Assembly (NCBI RefSeq): GCF_041199985.1 | Contig: NZ_CP165647.1 | Location: 1,674,001 to 1,738,000, forward strand | Reading direction: 5' to 3' | DNA from: Leptotrichia sp. HSP-536 | GTDB lineage: Bacteria > Fusobacteriota > Fusobacteriia > Fusobacteriales > Leptotrichiaceae | Length of the DNA: 64,000 nt | Shown: piece after piece, positions 17,989 through 26,380 of the stretch | Layout of the letters: each line of letters opens with the position of its first letter | How positions within the stretch are numbered: position 1 is the stretch's first letter | Notes under the pieces: generated by a model | The model's input: only the letters and a program-made list of their open reading frames with translations | Told to the model about the DNA's origin: nothing | Database searches by the model: none | Translations under genes and position numbers: made by a program

Positions 17989-18252
17989 CTATTTTCTGAT
18001 TCCTAATTTTTCGATTAATGATCTGTAATCATCAACATTCCTATTTTTAATATAGTTTAATAATCTTCTTCTTTTACCAACCATTTTTAATAATCCCACT
18101 CTTGAGTGAACATCTTTAGGATGTACTTTTAAATGAGCTGTTAAATGACTGATTCTGTCTGTAAGTAATGCTACTTGAACTTCAGCAGATCCTGTATCCT
18201 GCGCATTTTTTCCGAATGCTTCAACAATTTCTTTTTTTGGTTTTAATGCCAT
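17989..18252 (-). CDS. rpsO: 30S ribosomal protein S15
   Basis: Primary binder of the central domain of 16S rRNA. 87 aa. The conserved blocks [41 protein letters not shown] and [18 protein letters not shown] are present. GGAGG precedes the ATG. It is monocistronic, with its own promoter just after the upstream lipoprotein gene and a strong terminator. The leader holds a hairpin that could serve S15 autoregulation. Confidence 0.97.
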   Translation of the reverse strand: MALKPKKEIVEAFGKNAQDTGSAEVQVALLTDRISHLTAHLKVHPKDVHSRVGLLKMVGKRRRLLNYIKNRNVDDYRSLIEKLGIRK

Positions 18253-18286
18253 TTTATTTCCTCCTGATATTTATTATTTAAACCAA

Positions 18287-18310
18287 GAACATAGCGGCAA
18301 ACTTATGTTC
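18287..18310 (-). promoter_or_regulatory. hairpin in the rpsO leader (candidate S15 autoregulatory site)
   Basis: GAACATA (18287-18293) pairs perfectly with TATGTTC (18304-18310), enclosing a 10-nt loop, about 35 nt upstream of the rpsO start codon. S15 is known to repress its own translation through leader structures in several phyla. That this hairpin does so is inference. Confidence 0.4.
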
Positions 18311-18330
18311 ATAGTATAAATTCAAGTGTT

Positions 18331-18359
18331 ATTCTAACACATATTTTTTTATTTGTAAA
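18331..18359 (-). promoter_or_regulatory. promoter of rpsO
   Basis: Minus strand: TTTACA (18354-18359), exactly 17 nt, TAGAAT (18331-18336). A short inverted repeat (18326-18331 with 18335-18340) overlaps the -10 box. Confidence 0.6.
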
Positions 18360-18363
18360 GATT

Positions 18364-18861
18364 TTATTTTGCAAATGTAGCTGTTAATGATTCTAAATCA
18401 ACTGGTAATTCAAGTTTTTCTTCAATTTTATTATTATTTATCTTTAAATTAAATGGAAATCCATCAAGACCAAACCCATTGGTAATACGTCCTTCTTCAT
18501 CGTAATATATAGGAAAAGTATAACCATTATCCTTTACATAGCTCTGTACTTTTCCCAAATTAGACTGAGCATTTGAATATACTACAACAACATTCACTTT
18601 ATCTTTATTTGCATCATAGAATTTTTGCACTTCAGGCATTTCTTCCTTGCAATGTGGACACCATTCAGCAGCTATAATAAATAATGTTTTTTTCCCATTT
18701 GAAAATATTTTTTTACTTTCAATCTTTTTTCCATTCAAATCCTTTAATTCGAAATTTGGAACTTCTCCTTTTTCTTCTACATCAACACTAAATACTTTTG
18801 ATGCTCCACAAGATACTATAAATACTAAAAATAATGACATTATTAAAATTATTTTTTTCAT
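18364..18861 (-). CDS. TlpA-like thioredoxin-fold lipoprotein
   Basis: 165 aa. The lipoprotein signal MKKIILIMSLFLVFIVSC puts it at the outer face of a membrane. The mature protein has the TlpA/ResA/AhpC-TSA-type fold, with NFELKDLNGKKIESKKIF and the redox motif AAEWCPHCKEEMPEVQ (CPHC). It probably reduces disulfides or supports cytochrome or oxidative-damage repair outside the cytoplasm. No partner such as ccdA or msrAB lies next to it. Monocistronic in appearance. Confidence 0.85.
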   Translation of the reverse strand: MKKIILIMSLFLVFIVSCGASKVFSVDVEEKGEVPNFELKDLNGKKIESKKIFSNGKKTLFIIAAEWCPHCKEEMPEVQKFYDANKDKVNVVVVYSNAQSNLGKVQSYVKDNGYTFPIYYDEEGRITNGFGLDGFPFNLKINNNKIEEKLELPVDLESLTATFAK

Positions 18862-19011
18862 CTTCTCTCCTTTCTAAATTTTTATTGTTCATTCAAATTA
18901 GATTTTACCTTAAAGAAATAAAACTTAATTTCTAAATAATTTACTGTACAATTATACATTATTATTATTAGAATTTCATATCAAAAATCAATAAAATATT
19001 TTAATACTTTT

Positions 19012-20397
19012 TTATTCTGTAATATATGCATTAAAAACTTCACCAATATCATATCCATTTTCTTTTGCAACTCTAAAATAGAATTTTGATTTATCTTTAT
19101 TTTTTTGATTATAATAGTAAACTCCTAAATTGTAAAAAGCTGTTGTATTTAATTTTGCTGCTGCTGCTAAATTTAAAATTCTTACCATTTTGTCAGTTTC
19201 AGGATAATAAAGGCTTAAATCAACCATTGAATAATCATCTCCACTATTCGATAATCTTTCTAATATTTTTTTGGCTTCTTTGCTTCGTTTTATCTCATCT
19301 TCTGTTTTTGATGTATTTTTTTCTTTTTCTTCATCTTCCAAGATATAGGCAAGTTTGTATCCAGCTGAAATTGAACCCAGCAAATATGCTTTATTATAAA
19401 TATCCTTAGCCTTTTTTATTTCTTTTTTAGTTTCATATAAACGTCCCAAATAATTCATTGAATCAATATCATTTTTACTTGCAGCTTTTTGATAAAAATC
19501 TTCAGCTTTAGTAAAGTCCTTTAAATTTTCATAAATAAACCCTTTGTATCCTAAAATAAGAACTTCATCTGAATGTGTATCTTCTAATACTTTTAATGCC
19601 AAATCATAGTTCTTTTGGTTTTTTACAAGTCTTGATGCCAATTCAAATGCTGCCAAATAATATTTATTTTGTAAAAATATTTGATTGTAAATTTCAACTG
19701 CTTCTTCTTCCTTGTCATCTTTTTCCAGTAATTTTGCTTTTGCATAAAGTGATGGTGAGTAATTTTCTGACAGAAAATCTTTTAAAATGTCATATGCTTT
19801 TTCATAATTGGAAACTTTTTCCAAAACTAATGTTCCTAATTCTTTTTTTTCTTCCGACGTAATACTTCCTTCATTTAATTTTTTATTTAATTCTTCAATT
19901 TTTTTATAAAAATTCATTAATTTTTTATTATACTCATAAGAATAAAGTGAGTAAATCTCTCCAGCATCTCTACCCTTTTTTAAATATTCCTGAGCTTTTG
20001 CAAATTCCAATTTATTTTCATAGATATTTCCAATCATATAATAAGCTTTCATATTTCCCTGTTTTGCTGCACTTTCCAGCAAACCTAGAATTTGAGCTTC
20101 ATCTCCGTTTGTTTCCTGTAATCGCAGTGCTTCATAATATTCAGCAATTCCTTTGCTTTTTTTCATATATTCATTAAAAAACGCTGTTCCATTTTCAGCT
20201 AAATAAGTATAGGCAAGCCCGTAGACATCTTCATTTCCTGCCTTTGCCGATTCATTTAAATTCTTCATTATATATCCGTAATCTTTTTTTTCTAAAATCC
20301 CAATAAGACTTTTTTCAAGTGCATCATAACCATTGTTATTTTTTGAGCAAGATACTAAAAGTAATAATACAAATAATATATATATAGATTTTTTCAT
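19012..20397 (-). CDS. Sel1/TPR-repeat lipoprotein
   Basis: 461 aa. The signal sequence MKKSIYILFVLLLLVSC gives a lipid-anchored protein. The rest is helical repeats of ~34-36 residues of the Sel1/TPR type, for example AAKQGNMKAYYMIGNIYENK, ASKNDIDSMNYLGRLYETKK and KLNTTAFYNLGVYYYNQKNK, which imply a protein-protein interaction scaffold. It follows metG by 66 nt in the same direction. No catalytic motif. Confidence 0.8.
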   Translation of the reverse strand: MKKSIYILFVLLLLVSCSKNNNGYDALEKSLIGILEKKDYGYIMKNLNESAKAGNEDVYGLAYTYLAENGTAFFNEYMKKSKGIAEYYEALRLQETNGDEAQILGLLESAAKQGNMKAYYMIGNIYENKLEFAKAQEYLKKGRDAGEIYSLYSYEYNKKLMNFYKKIEELNKKLNEGSITSEEKKELGTLVLEKVSNYEKAYDILKDFLSENYSPSLYAKAKLLEKDDKEEEAVEIYNQIFLQNKYYLAAFELASRLVKNQKNYDLALKVLEDTHSDEVLILGYKGFIYENLKDFTKAEDFYQKAASKNDIDSMNYLGRLYETKKEIKKAKDIYNKAYLLGSISAGYKLAYILEDEEKEKNTSKTEDEIKRSKEAKKILERLSNSGDDYSMVDLSLYYPETDKMVRILNLAAAAKLNTTAFYNLGVYYYNQKNKDKSKFYFRVAKENGYDIGEVFNAYITE

Positions 20398-20463
20398 ACT
20401 TTTATCACATTTCCTATCTTTTAAAAATTCTCCCCACTTTTGTCCTTTTACTTTTTTTTAATT

Positions 20464-22365
20464 TTATTTTACAGTAGCTCCAATTTTTACTTCATCATTT
20501 ACAACTACTAATTTTGTCTTTTTCTTTTCTGCTGTTGTTAAAAGCATTCCTTGCGACAGTTCACCTTTTAACTCAACTGGATTTAAATTTAGCACAGCCT
20601 GTACTTTTTTCCCAACTAATTCCTGTTCATTTGGATACCATTTTGCAATCCCAGAAATAATCTGTCTCTTCTCTTTCCCTGTATTTACAATGAATTTTAA
20701 CAATTTATCCGCATTTTCAATTTTCTCTACTTTTTCAATTTGAACGACTTTTATTTCAATTTTATTAAAATCATCTATCGTAATCGGATTTTCGATTTTC
20801 AAGTTCTCGTTGTATTCTTTTTTAGGCTCTTCTTCCAGCTCAATTCTTGGGAACAATGGAACTGCCTCATTTAATTTATTTCCAGCAGGATAACTTTTCC
20901 AGTCCTTTATATCACTTATATGTAATTTTGTAACATCTTTGTCAAGTCCTAATTGATTTATCATTTTTTGTGCAGTTTCAGGCATAAATGGCGAAATTAA
21001 TACTGCAATTTTATAAAGTGAATCAACTAAATTGTACATAACAGTCGATAATCTACCCTTTTGGCTCTCATCCTTTGAAAGTTTCCAAGGCTCGCATTCA
21101 TCAATATATTTATTCATTCTTGAAATAAATTTCCAGATGTCTTTTAGTGCTTCAGAAAATTGATAATTATTTATATGTTTATCCAAATCAGTCAACGTAA
21201 TTTTCCATAATTCCTTAACTTCAATATCAAAACTTTCTTCAACTTCATTTAACACAACTTCTGAATTAAAATATTTCTTTTGCATTCCAATCGTTCTGTT
21301 AAGCAAGTTTCCCAAATCGTTTGCCAAATCGGCATTTATTCTCTGAATCATCGCCTTTTTAGAATAATCGGCATCTTGCCCAAAAGTCGCCTCTCTCATC
21401 AGATAGTACCTAAAAGCGTCAAGTCCGTATTTTCCAACTTCTTCCTCTGGATTAACCACATTTCCAAGAGATTTTGACATTTTTTCACCTTCCACAGTCC
21501 ACCAGCCATGTGCTGCAATCGTATCAGGTAACTTTATTCCAGCTGACATCAGCATCGCAGGCCAAATTATAGCATGAAATCTCAAAATATCCTTCCCAAC
21601 AACATGATTTACAATTCCATTCGTCCAAAATTTGTCAAACTGCTCTGTATCAGTTGAAAATCCTGCTCCTGTCAAATAAATATTCAATGCATCAAACCAC
21701 ACATAAATTATGTGTCCTTCTTCAAGTTCCAGTGGTATTCCCCAGTCGAATGTAGTTCTTGAAATGGATAAATCTTGAAGTCCTTGCTTTATAAAGGCAA
21801 TTACTTCATTCTTTTTCCCTTCAGGTTTTATAAAATCAGGATTTTTTTCAATGTGTTCCAGCAACGCATTTTCATATTTTGATAATTTAAAGAAATAAGA
21901 TGTTTCTTTTACATCAATTACTTCTTTTCCCATATATTTTCCATCAACAAGCTGATTTTCAGGAACAAAAGTTTCTTCAGAAACGCTGTATTTACCAACA
22001 TACTCTCCTCTGTAAATATCTCCTTTATCATGTACTTTTTTTATTATTTCTCTTACAGTTTTCAAATGTCTTTCCTGCGTCGTTCTTAAAAAATCTGTAT
22101 TTGAAATATTTAACTTTTCCCATAAAGTTGTGAAATTAAGAGACATTTTGTCAACCCATTGCTGCGGTGTAAATCCATTTTTTTCAGCTGCTTCCTGAAT
22201 TTTCTGTCCATGTTCATCGACTCCAGTCATAAATCTAACTTCTTCCCCAACTAATCTTTTGTATCTAGCTACAACATCACAGATTATGGTTGTATAGGCT
22301 GTTCCTACGTGCGGTGCCGCATTAGGATAATAAATTGGCGTTGTTATGTAAAATGGTTTTGACAT
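20464..22365 (-). CDS. metG: methionyl-tRNA synthetase
   Basis: Charges tRNA-Met. 633 aa. The class I signature HIGH-like motif lies in YYPNAAPHVGTAYT and KMSKS in GEKMSKSLGNVVNP. The connective-peptide region (VSEETFVPENQLVDGKYMG) lacks the zinc-binding cysteines, as in the B. subtilis type. The C-terminal ~105 residues (from about 530) form the dimerising tRNA-binding domain, with NADKLLKFIVNTGKEKRQIISG and NLNPVELKGELSQGM. Starts at an ATG with GGAGG upstream. Sits between the DUF374 gene and the TPR lipoprotein gene. Confidence 0.96.
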   Translation of the reverse strand: MSKPFYITTPIYYPNAAPHVGTAYTTIICDVVARYKRLVGEEVRFMTGVDEHGQKIQEAAEKNGFTPQQWVDKMSLNFTTLWEKLNISNTDFLRTTQERHLKTVREIIKKVHDKGDIYRGEYVGKYSVSEETFVPENQLVDGKYMGKEVIDVKETSYFFKLSKYENALLEHIEKNPDFIKPEGKKNEVIAFIKQGLQDLSISRTTFDWGIPLELEEGHIIYVWFDALNIYLTGAGFSTDTEQFDKFWTNGIVNHVVGKDILRFHAIIWPAMLMSAGIKLPDTIAAHGWWTVEGEKMSKSLGNVVNPEEEVGKYGLDAFRYYLMREATFGQDADYSKKAMIQRINADLANDLGNLLNRTIGMQKKYFNSEVVLNEVEESFDIEVKELWKITLTDLDKHINNYQFSEALKDIWKFISRMNKYIDECEPWKLSKDESQKGRLSTVMYNLVDSLYKIAVLISPFMPETAQKMINQLGLDKDVTKLHISDIKDWKSYPAGNKLNEAVPLFPRIELEEEPKKEYNENLKIENPITIDDFNKIEIKVVQIEKVEKIENADKLLKFIVNTGKEKRQIISGIAKWYPNEQELVGKKVQAVLNLNPVELKGELSQGMLLTTAEKKKTKLVVVNDEVKIGATVK

Positions 22366-22432
22366 ATTTTATTCCTCCTTCTGATTTTATAATTTATTTA
22401 TGTCTGTAGTTTTATATTTTCAAAATTATTAT

Positions 22433-23107
22433 TTATGTGAAACTTTCTTCTTTAAATTCAAGATTTTTGCTTTTATTATATTTTTTATTATAAATTTCAA
22501 ATGCCTTATTTCCAGCTTCATGTATTTTTTCTTTAACTAATTTTATTGAATCCTCTAAAGAACTTTCCCGTGTCAAATAAAACGGCTCTGCAACGTAATG
22601 AACGCATTTTGCAAAAGGTATTGGTATTTCCAGTTTATCCCACATATTCTTAAAAATCCATTTTTTACTGCAATAGGAACTGATTGGAACAATTGGCATT
22701 CCTGTTCTTTGTGCTATAAAAATTGCACCTGCTTTAGGTTCGAAAATAGGACCATTTGGACCATCTATTGCAATTCCAAGAGTATAATTTTTTTTTGCAT
22801 ATTTCATAGCTTCCTTCAAACTTTTTATGTTATCCTTATTAGATGATCCTCTGATAAGCTCATTTCCTTCTCTTCTCAGCACTTCCGACAATATTTCTCC
22901 ATCTTTTGAAGCACTTACAATGGAAGCCTTTTTTTTAATAATTCTTGTTGCATTACAGACTGTAAAAATTTTTCTATGCCAAAAAACTATAATATTAGGA
23001 TTATTCATCTTTACTCCATCTGCATAAAAATATTCCTTTCGTGTCAAAAAACTGAGAAATTTGTATACAAAATGCAGAACTGCGCCTAAAAATTTATATT
23101 TATTCAT
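22433..23107 (-). CDS. DUF374-family (lysophospholipid acyltransferase-like) protein
   Basis: The frame runs to a GTG at 23119, but the ATG at 23107, with GGGAG five bases upstream, is the better start (224 aa, MNKYKFLGAVLHFVYKF). NIIVFWHRKIF and KASIVSASKDGEILSEVLRREG are followed by RGSSNKDNIKSLKEAMKY and IDGPNGPIFEPKAGAIFIA. This is the DUF374 pattern, a PlsC-superfamily branch associated with lipid A or other envelope lipids. An N-terminal hydrophobic helix suggests membrane attachment. Substrate unknown. Confidence 0.82.
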   Translation of the reverse strand: MNKYKFLGAVLHFVYKFLSFLTRKEYFYADGVKMNNPNIIVFWHRKIFTVCNATRIIKKKASIVSASKDGEILSEVLRREGNELIRGSSNKDNIKSLKEAMKYAKKNYTLGIAIDGPNGPIFEPKAGAIFIAQRTGMPIVPISSYCSKKWIFKNMWDKLEIPIPFAKCVHYVAEPFYLTRESSLEDSIKLVKEKIHEAGNKAFEIYNKKYNKSKNLEFKEESFT

Positions 23108-23142
23108 TTTTTCTCCCACTATATTTTCTAATACTTTAGAAT

Positions 23143-23700
23143 TTATATTTTAAAATAATTTACTATTTTTGTTATTTTACGTTCTATTATTTCGTTTGTT
23201 TCATTTTTTCTATAATCATCATCAAGTTTTGTAGAAAGCATAGTTGCGTATCCAAATAAAAAATACCATATATCATTCACTACTTTTTTAGCTTCTTCTT
23301 CCTTTAAAGCAGGAAAACTTTCAATTAAATTTTCTTTTGTCAAAAGTGCATTGAGTGTTTCTTCATAAAGTTTTTCAAATCTTTCTGTTGTATCCAGAAA
23401 TATCGTCCGAAAAAGTTCTTTTTCTTCACGTGCAAATATTACAAAACCAATTGCACCACTTAATATTTTTCTTTCAGAATAATTTCCATATAAATATTTT
23501 TTTAATTTTTCCTTGCACATATTTATGATTTCTTCCTTTAATTCATCGACTGTTTTAAAATTAAAGTAAATCGGTGCTGTTGAACACTTTAAATAATTAG
23601 CAATTTTTCTAACGCTTATATTATTAAAGCCTTTCTTCTTCATCAATTCATATCCTGCTTCAATCACTACTTCTTTCGTAAATTTAAGCTTAGGCATCAT
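23143..23700 (-). CDS. TetR/AcrR-family transcriptional regulator
   Basis: 185 aa. The N-terminal helix-turn-helix is clear: FTKEVVIEAGYELMKKKG, FNNISVRKIANYLKCSTAPIYFNFKTVDELKEEI. The C-terminal ligand domain shows no family I recognise (FVIFAREEKELFRTIFLDTTE). It sits inside the trmL-thyA-folA-DUF374-metG run, 18 nt after folA and 35 nt before the DUF374 gene, so it is co-transcribed with them. Targets are not evident; no operator palindrome stands out nearby. Confidence 0.88.
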   Translation of the reverse strand: MMPKLKFTKEVVIEAGYELMKKKGFNNISVRKIANYLKCSTAPIYFNFKTVDELKEEIINMCKEKLKKYLYGNYSERKILSGAIGFVIFAREEKELFRTIFLDTTERFEKLYEETLNALLTKENLIESFPALKEEEAKKVVNDIWYFLFGYATMLSTKLDDDYRKNETNEIIERKITKIVNYFKI

Positions 23701-23718
23701 TTTCTCCTTTTCAGATGT

Positions 23719-24237
23719 CTATTTAATTTTTTCATAAATACAAAATCTCCAGCCATCATAATTTTCCTTCGTTATAATTACCCATTTTTTTAAATTAATT
23801 TTTGGAAAATAAGTATCTGCATTTTTATCAGAAAAATTAACGTGGCTCATATAAATTCTTTTTACAATTTTCATTTCAAGAGCTTTTTTATAAATCTCTC
23901 CTCCACCAATAATAAAAATTTCTTCTTCAGAATTTTTATATTTATCAATAATTTTTTGCAAATTATCACAAAGTTCTAATTTTGTATTTTCATTTTCATA
24001 TTTTTTTCTATCTTCTTTTATTTTTTCTTCTATTTCTAACGGATTCCTTGAAAGCACAATATTTTTTCTGTTTGGCAAAGGTTTTCCTATGCTTTTATAG
24101 GTATTTTTCCCCATTATGACTGTCTTTCCCATAGTTATCTTCTTAAAATTTTTCAAATCCTCAGGAATATGCCAAAGAAGTTGATTATTTTTTCCAATTT
24201 CATTATTTTCCCCAACGGCAACTATTAAACTAAACAT
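23719..24237 (-). CDS. folA: dihydrofolate reductase
   Basis: Reduces dihydrofolate to tetrahydrofolate with NADPH, restoring the folate oxidised by the neighbouring thymidylate synthase. ATG at 24237 is chosen over a TTG at 24240 because AAGGAG lies five bases before it. Motifs in order: LIVAVGENNEIGKNNQLLWH, IPEDLKNFKKITMGKTVIMG, NTYKSIGKPLPNRKNIVLSR and EEIFIIGGGEIYKKAL. About 172 aa, the normal size, including a lysine-rich insertion near residues 70-95. 21-24 nt from thyA. Confidence 0.95.
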   Translation of the reverse strand: MFSLIVAVGENNEIGKNNQLLWHIPEDLKNFKKITMGKTVIMGKNTYKSIGKPLPNRKNIVLSRNPLEIEEKIKEDRKKYENENTKLELCDNLQKIIDKYKNSEEEIFIIGGGEIYKKALEMKIVKRIYMSHVNFSDKNADTYFPKINLKKWVIITKENYDGWRFCIYEKIK

Positions 24238-24261
24238 CAAAGCTCCTTACTTTTTTAATTT

Positions 24262-25128
24262 TTAAACCGCAACTTCAAATTTAATAACCGGATGACTTTC
24301 ATAATCTTCCAGCACGATATCTTCAAATGTAAGTTCATTAAACGGCTTGTTTGTAATCTTAATTTTTGCAAGTTTTAATGGCTCTCTTGTCAATTGCTCC
24401 TTTAACCCTTCAATATGATTTTCATAAATATGAGCATCAATTATTGTGTGAGCAAACTCTCCGACTTCATATCCACATTCTTTTGCAATCATCATTGTAA
24501 GCAATGAATAGCAAGCCAAATTAAATGGTATTCCAAGTGCAATATCTCCGCTTCTTTGAGTCAAATGACAGTTAAGTTTATTTCCAAGCACATTAAATGC
24601 AAAAGTATAATGGCATGGTGGCAATTTACTAATTGTTGCGTTTCCGGGATTCCAAGCCAGAACTATCATTCTTCTTCCATTTTTGTGATTAGGATTGGTT
24701 TTCATTTCCTTCAAAGTGTCAATAATATACCGAATCTGGTCAAATACAAGCTGTCCATTTTCTTCTCTAGTCACCCAAGGATTGTCTTCATCAGCAAAAA
24801 CTTCCCCATCTAACGAAATTTCAGGTACAGGATATCTTCTCCAGAATCTTCCATAAGCCGTTTGGAGCCTTCCTTCCTCATCTGCCCAAGCATCCCATAT
24901 TTTCGTCTTTTTTCGCAAGTTCTTAATATGCTCTTCTCCCGATAAATACCAGAAAAGTTCGTGCAACATCGAGTTAAAATACATTTTTTTGTTGTCAAAA
25001 GGGATAACCTCGCTCAAATCTACTTTATATGAATAAGCAAAAGTAGAAATTGTATCAACTCCTGTCCTGTTTTCTTTTTTTACTCCATTGTCAAGTACAT
25101 ACTTAACCATATCCAGATATTGTTTCAT
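24262..25128 (-). CDS. thyA: thymidylate synthase (ThyA type)
   Basis: Makes dTMP from dUMP with methylene-tetrahydrofolate. The nucleophile Cys lies in LPPCHYTFAF, followed by CHLTQRSGDIALGIPFN and ACYSLLTMMIAKECGYE. HIYENHIEGLKEQL lies near the C-terminus. At 288 aa it is slightly longer than the E. coli enzyme because of an insertion after residue 80. It forms a thymidylate pair with folA just downstream and trmL upstream. Confidence 0.96.
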   Translation of the reverse strand: MKQYLDMVKYVLDNGVKKENRTGVDTISTFAYSYKVDLSEVIPFDNKKMYFNSMLHELFWYLSGEEHIKNLRKKTKIWDAWADEEGRLQTAYGRFWRRYPVPEISLDGEVFADEDNPWVTREENGQLVFDQIRYIIDTLKEMKTNPNHKNGRRMIVLAWNPGNATISKLPPCHYTFAFNVLGNKLNCHLTQRSGDIALGIPFNLACYSLLTMMIAKECGYEVGEFAHTIIDAHIYENHIEGLKEQLTREPLKLAKIKITNKPFNELTFEDIVLEDYESHPVIKFEVAV

Positions 25129-25152
25129 TTTCTCTCCTAAATTTATTTAAAA

Positions 25153-25626
25153 TTAATATTCAAAATTATTCTGTCTCAAAGCCTCAAACAGCACAATCGC
25201 CACAGCATTGGACAAATTCAGCGAACGTCCAAGGGGAAGCATTGGAATCGTGATATTGCTTTCCTTGTATTTATTTAATATTTCTTCAGGTATTCCACGT
25301 GATTCAGGCCCGAACATTATGTAGTCATTATCGTTAAATTTCACATCTGTGTACCTTTGTTTTGTTTTTGTTGTTGCAAAATAGATTTTTGCATTACCGT
25401 TTTCAATGTTTTCTCGCCAGAAGTGTTCCCAGTTTTCCCATACAAAAAGTTTTACATCTTTCCAGTAGTCCAGTCCTGCACGTCTAATCTTTTTGTCATC
25501 TAGCTCAAATCCGAGTGGCTTTATTAAATGTAACTTTGTATTTGTTAAAACACAGGTTCTTCCGATATTTCCTGTGTTTACGTGAATTTCTGGATTTAAT
25601 AAAACTATGTTCATCTTATTTACCAT
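25153..25626 (-). CDS. trmL: tRNA (cytidine(34)-2'-O)-methyltransferase
   Basis: SPOUT-fold enzyme that 2'-O-methylates the wobble base of certain leucine tRNAs. 157 aa. The N-terminal IVLLNPEIHVNTGNIGRTC, the central MFGPESRGIPEEIL and the C-terminal knot segment IPMLPLGRSLNLSNAVAIVL are all typical. A second ATG at 25614 (MNIVLLNP) would fit the family start equally well, since neither has a strong ribosome site. First gene of the thyA-folA cluster. Confidence 0.92.
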   Translation of the reverse strand: MVNKMNIVLLNPEIHVNTGNIGRTCVLTNTKLHLIKPLGFELDDKKIRRAGLDYWKDVKLFVWENWEHFWRENIENGNAKIYFATTKTKQRYTDVKFNDNDYIMFGPESRGIPEEILNKYKESNITIPMLPLGRSLNLSNAVAIVLFEALRQNNFEY

Positions 25627-25699
25627 TCTTTCTATTTCTAATTTTCAATTTTTTAAACTTTTAAATTCCCCGATTTTCTAAAAATTTTTCATACAAAAT

Positions 25700-26269
25700 T
25701 TATTTCATTAATTTTTTATAATCTTCCAATTTTATTCTGTTGGAAGTAATTTTACTTAATTTTTTCGTAATATTGTCTCCCCTGTCAAATCCACCAAATC
25801 CTATTTTGGAATTAATATGAGTAATTGCGATGGCAAGGGCATCTGCAGCATCATCAGGCTTCGGAATTTCATCTAATTTCAGCATTAATTTTACCATTTC
25901 CTGAATTTGCTTCTTATCGGCTCTTCCATAACTTGCAATTCCCATTTTTACTTGAAGTGGAGTATAGCTATATAGATTTAGCTTGTTTTTTTGACCTGCC
26001 AAAGTTATTACTCCACGTGCCTGTCCAACTTTTATTACTGTTTTCTGATTTTTGAAGAAAAATAAATCTTCAACCGCCATATCCATCGGTTTCCAGAGAT
26101 GTATGATATTTTCTATGCCATCATAAATTTTTTCAAGCCTAACTGGCATATCTTCATCTTTATCCGTAAAAATACAACCATAATCAAGCGGCTTATATTT
26201 CCCATTTTCATAATCTACAACAGCATACCCTACGATTGCCGTACCAGGATCTATTCCCAAAATTCTCAT
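25700..26269 (-). CDS. ruvC: Holliday junction resolvase RuvC
   Basis: Endonuclease that resolves Holliday junctions with RuvAB. 189 aa. Catalytic acidic residues are visible in MRILGIDPGTAIVGYAV (Asp7), DMAVEDLFFFKNQKT (Glu) and PKPDDAADALAIAI (Asp pair). It is somewhat longer than E. coli RuvC because of a basic C-terminal tail. ruvA and ruvB are not adjacent. Confidence 0.95.
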   Translation of the reverse strand: MRILGIDPGTAIVGYAVVDYENGKYKPLDYGCIFTDKDEDMPVRLEKIYDGIENIIHLWKPMDMAVEDLFFFKNQKTVIKVGQARGVITLAGQKNKLNLYSYTPLQVKMGIASYGRADKKQIQEMVKLMLKLDEIPKPDDAADALAIAITHINSKIGFGGFDRGDNITKKLSKITSNRIKLEDYKKLMK

Positions 26270-26380
26270 ATTTCTCCTTACGTACTTAAACTCCTTTAAA
26301 ACTATAATAAAATTTATTTTACTTCATTTATTTTATCTGTGTTTTTTATTATATCACACCTACTGTCTTTTTTCCATAAG

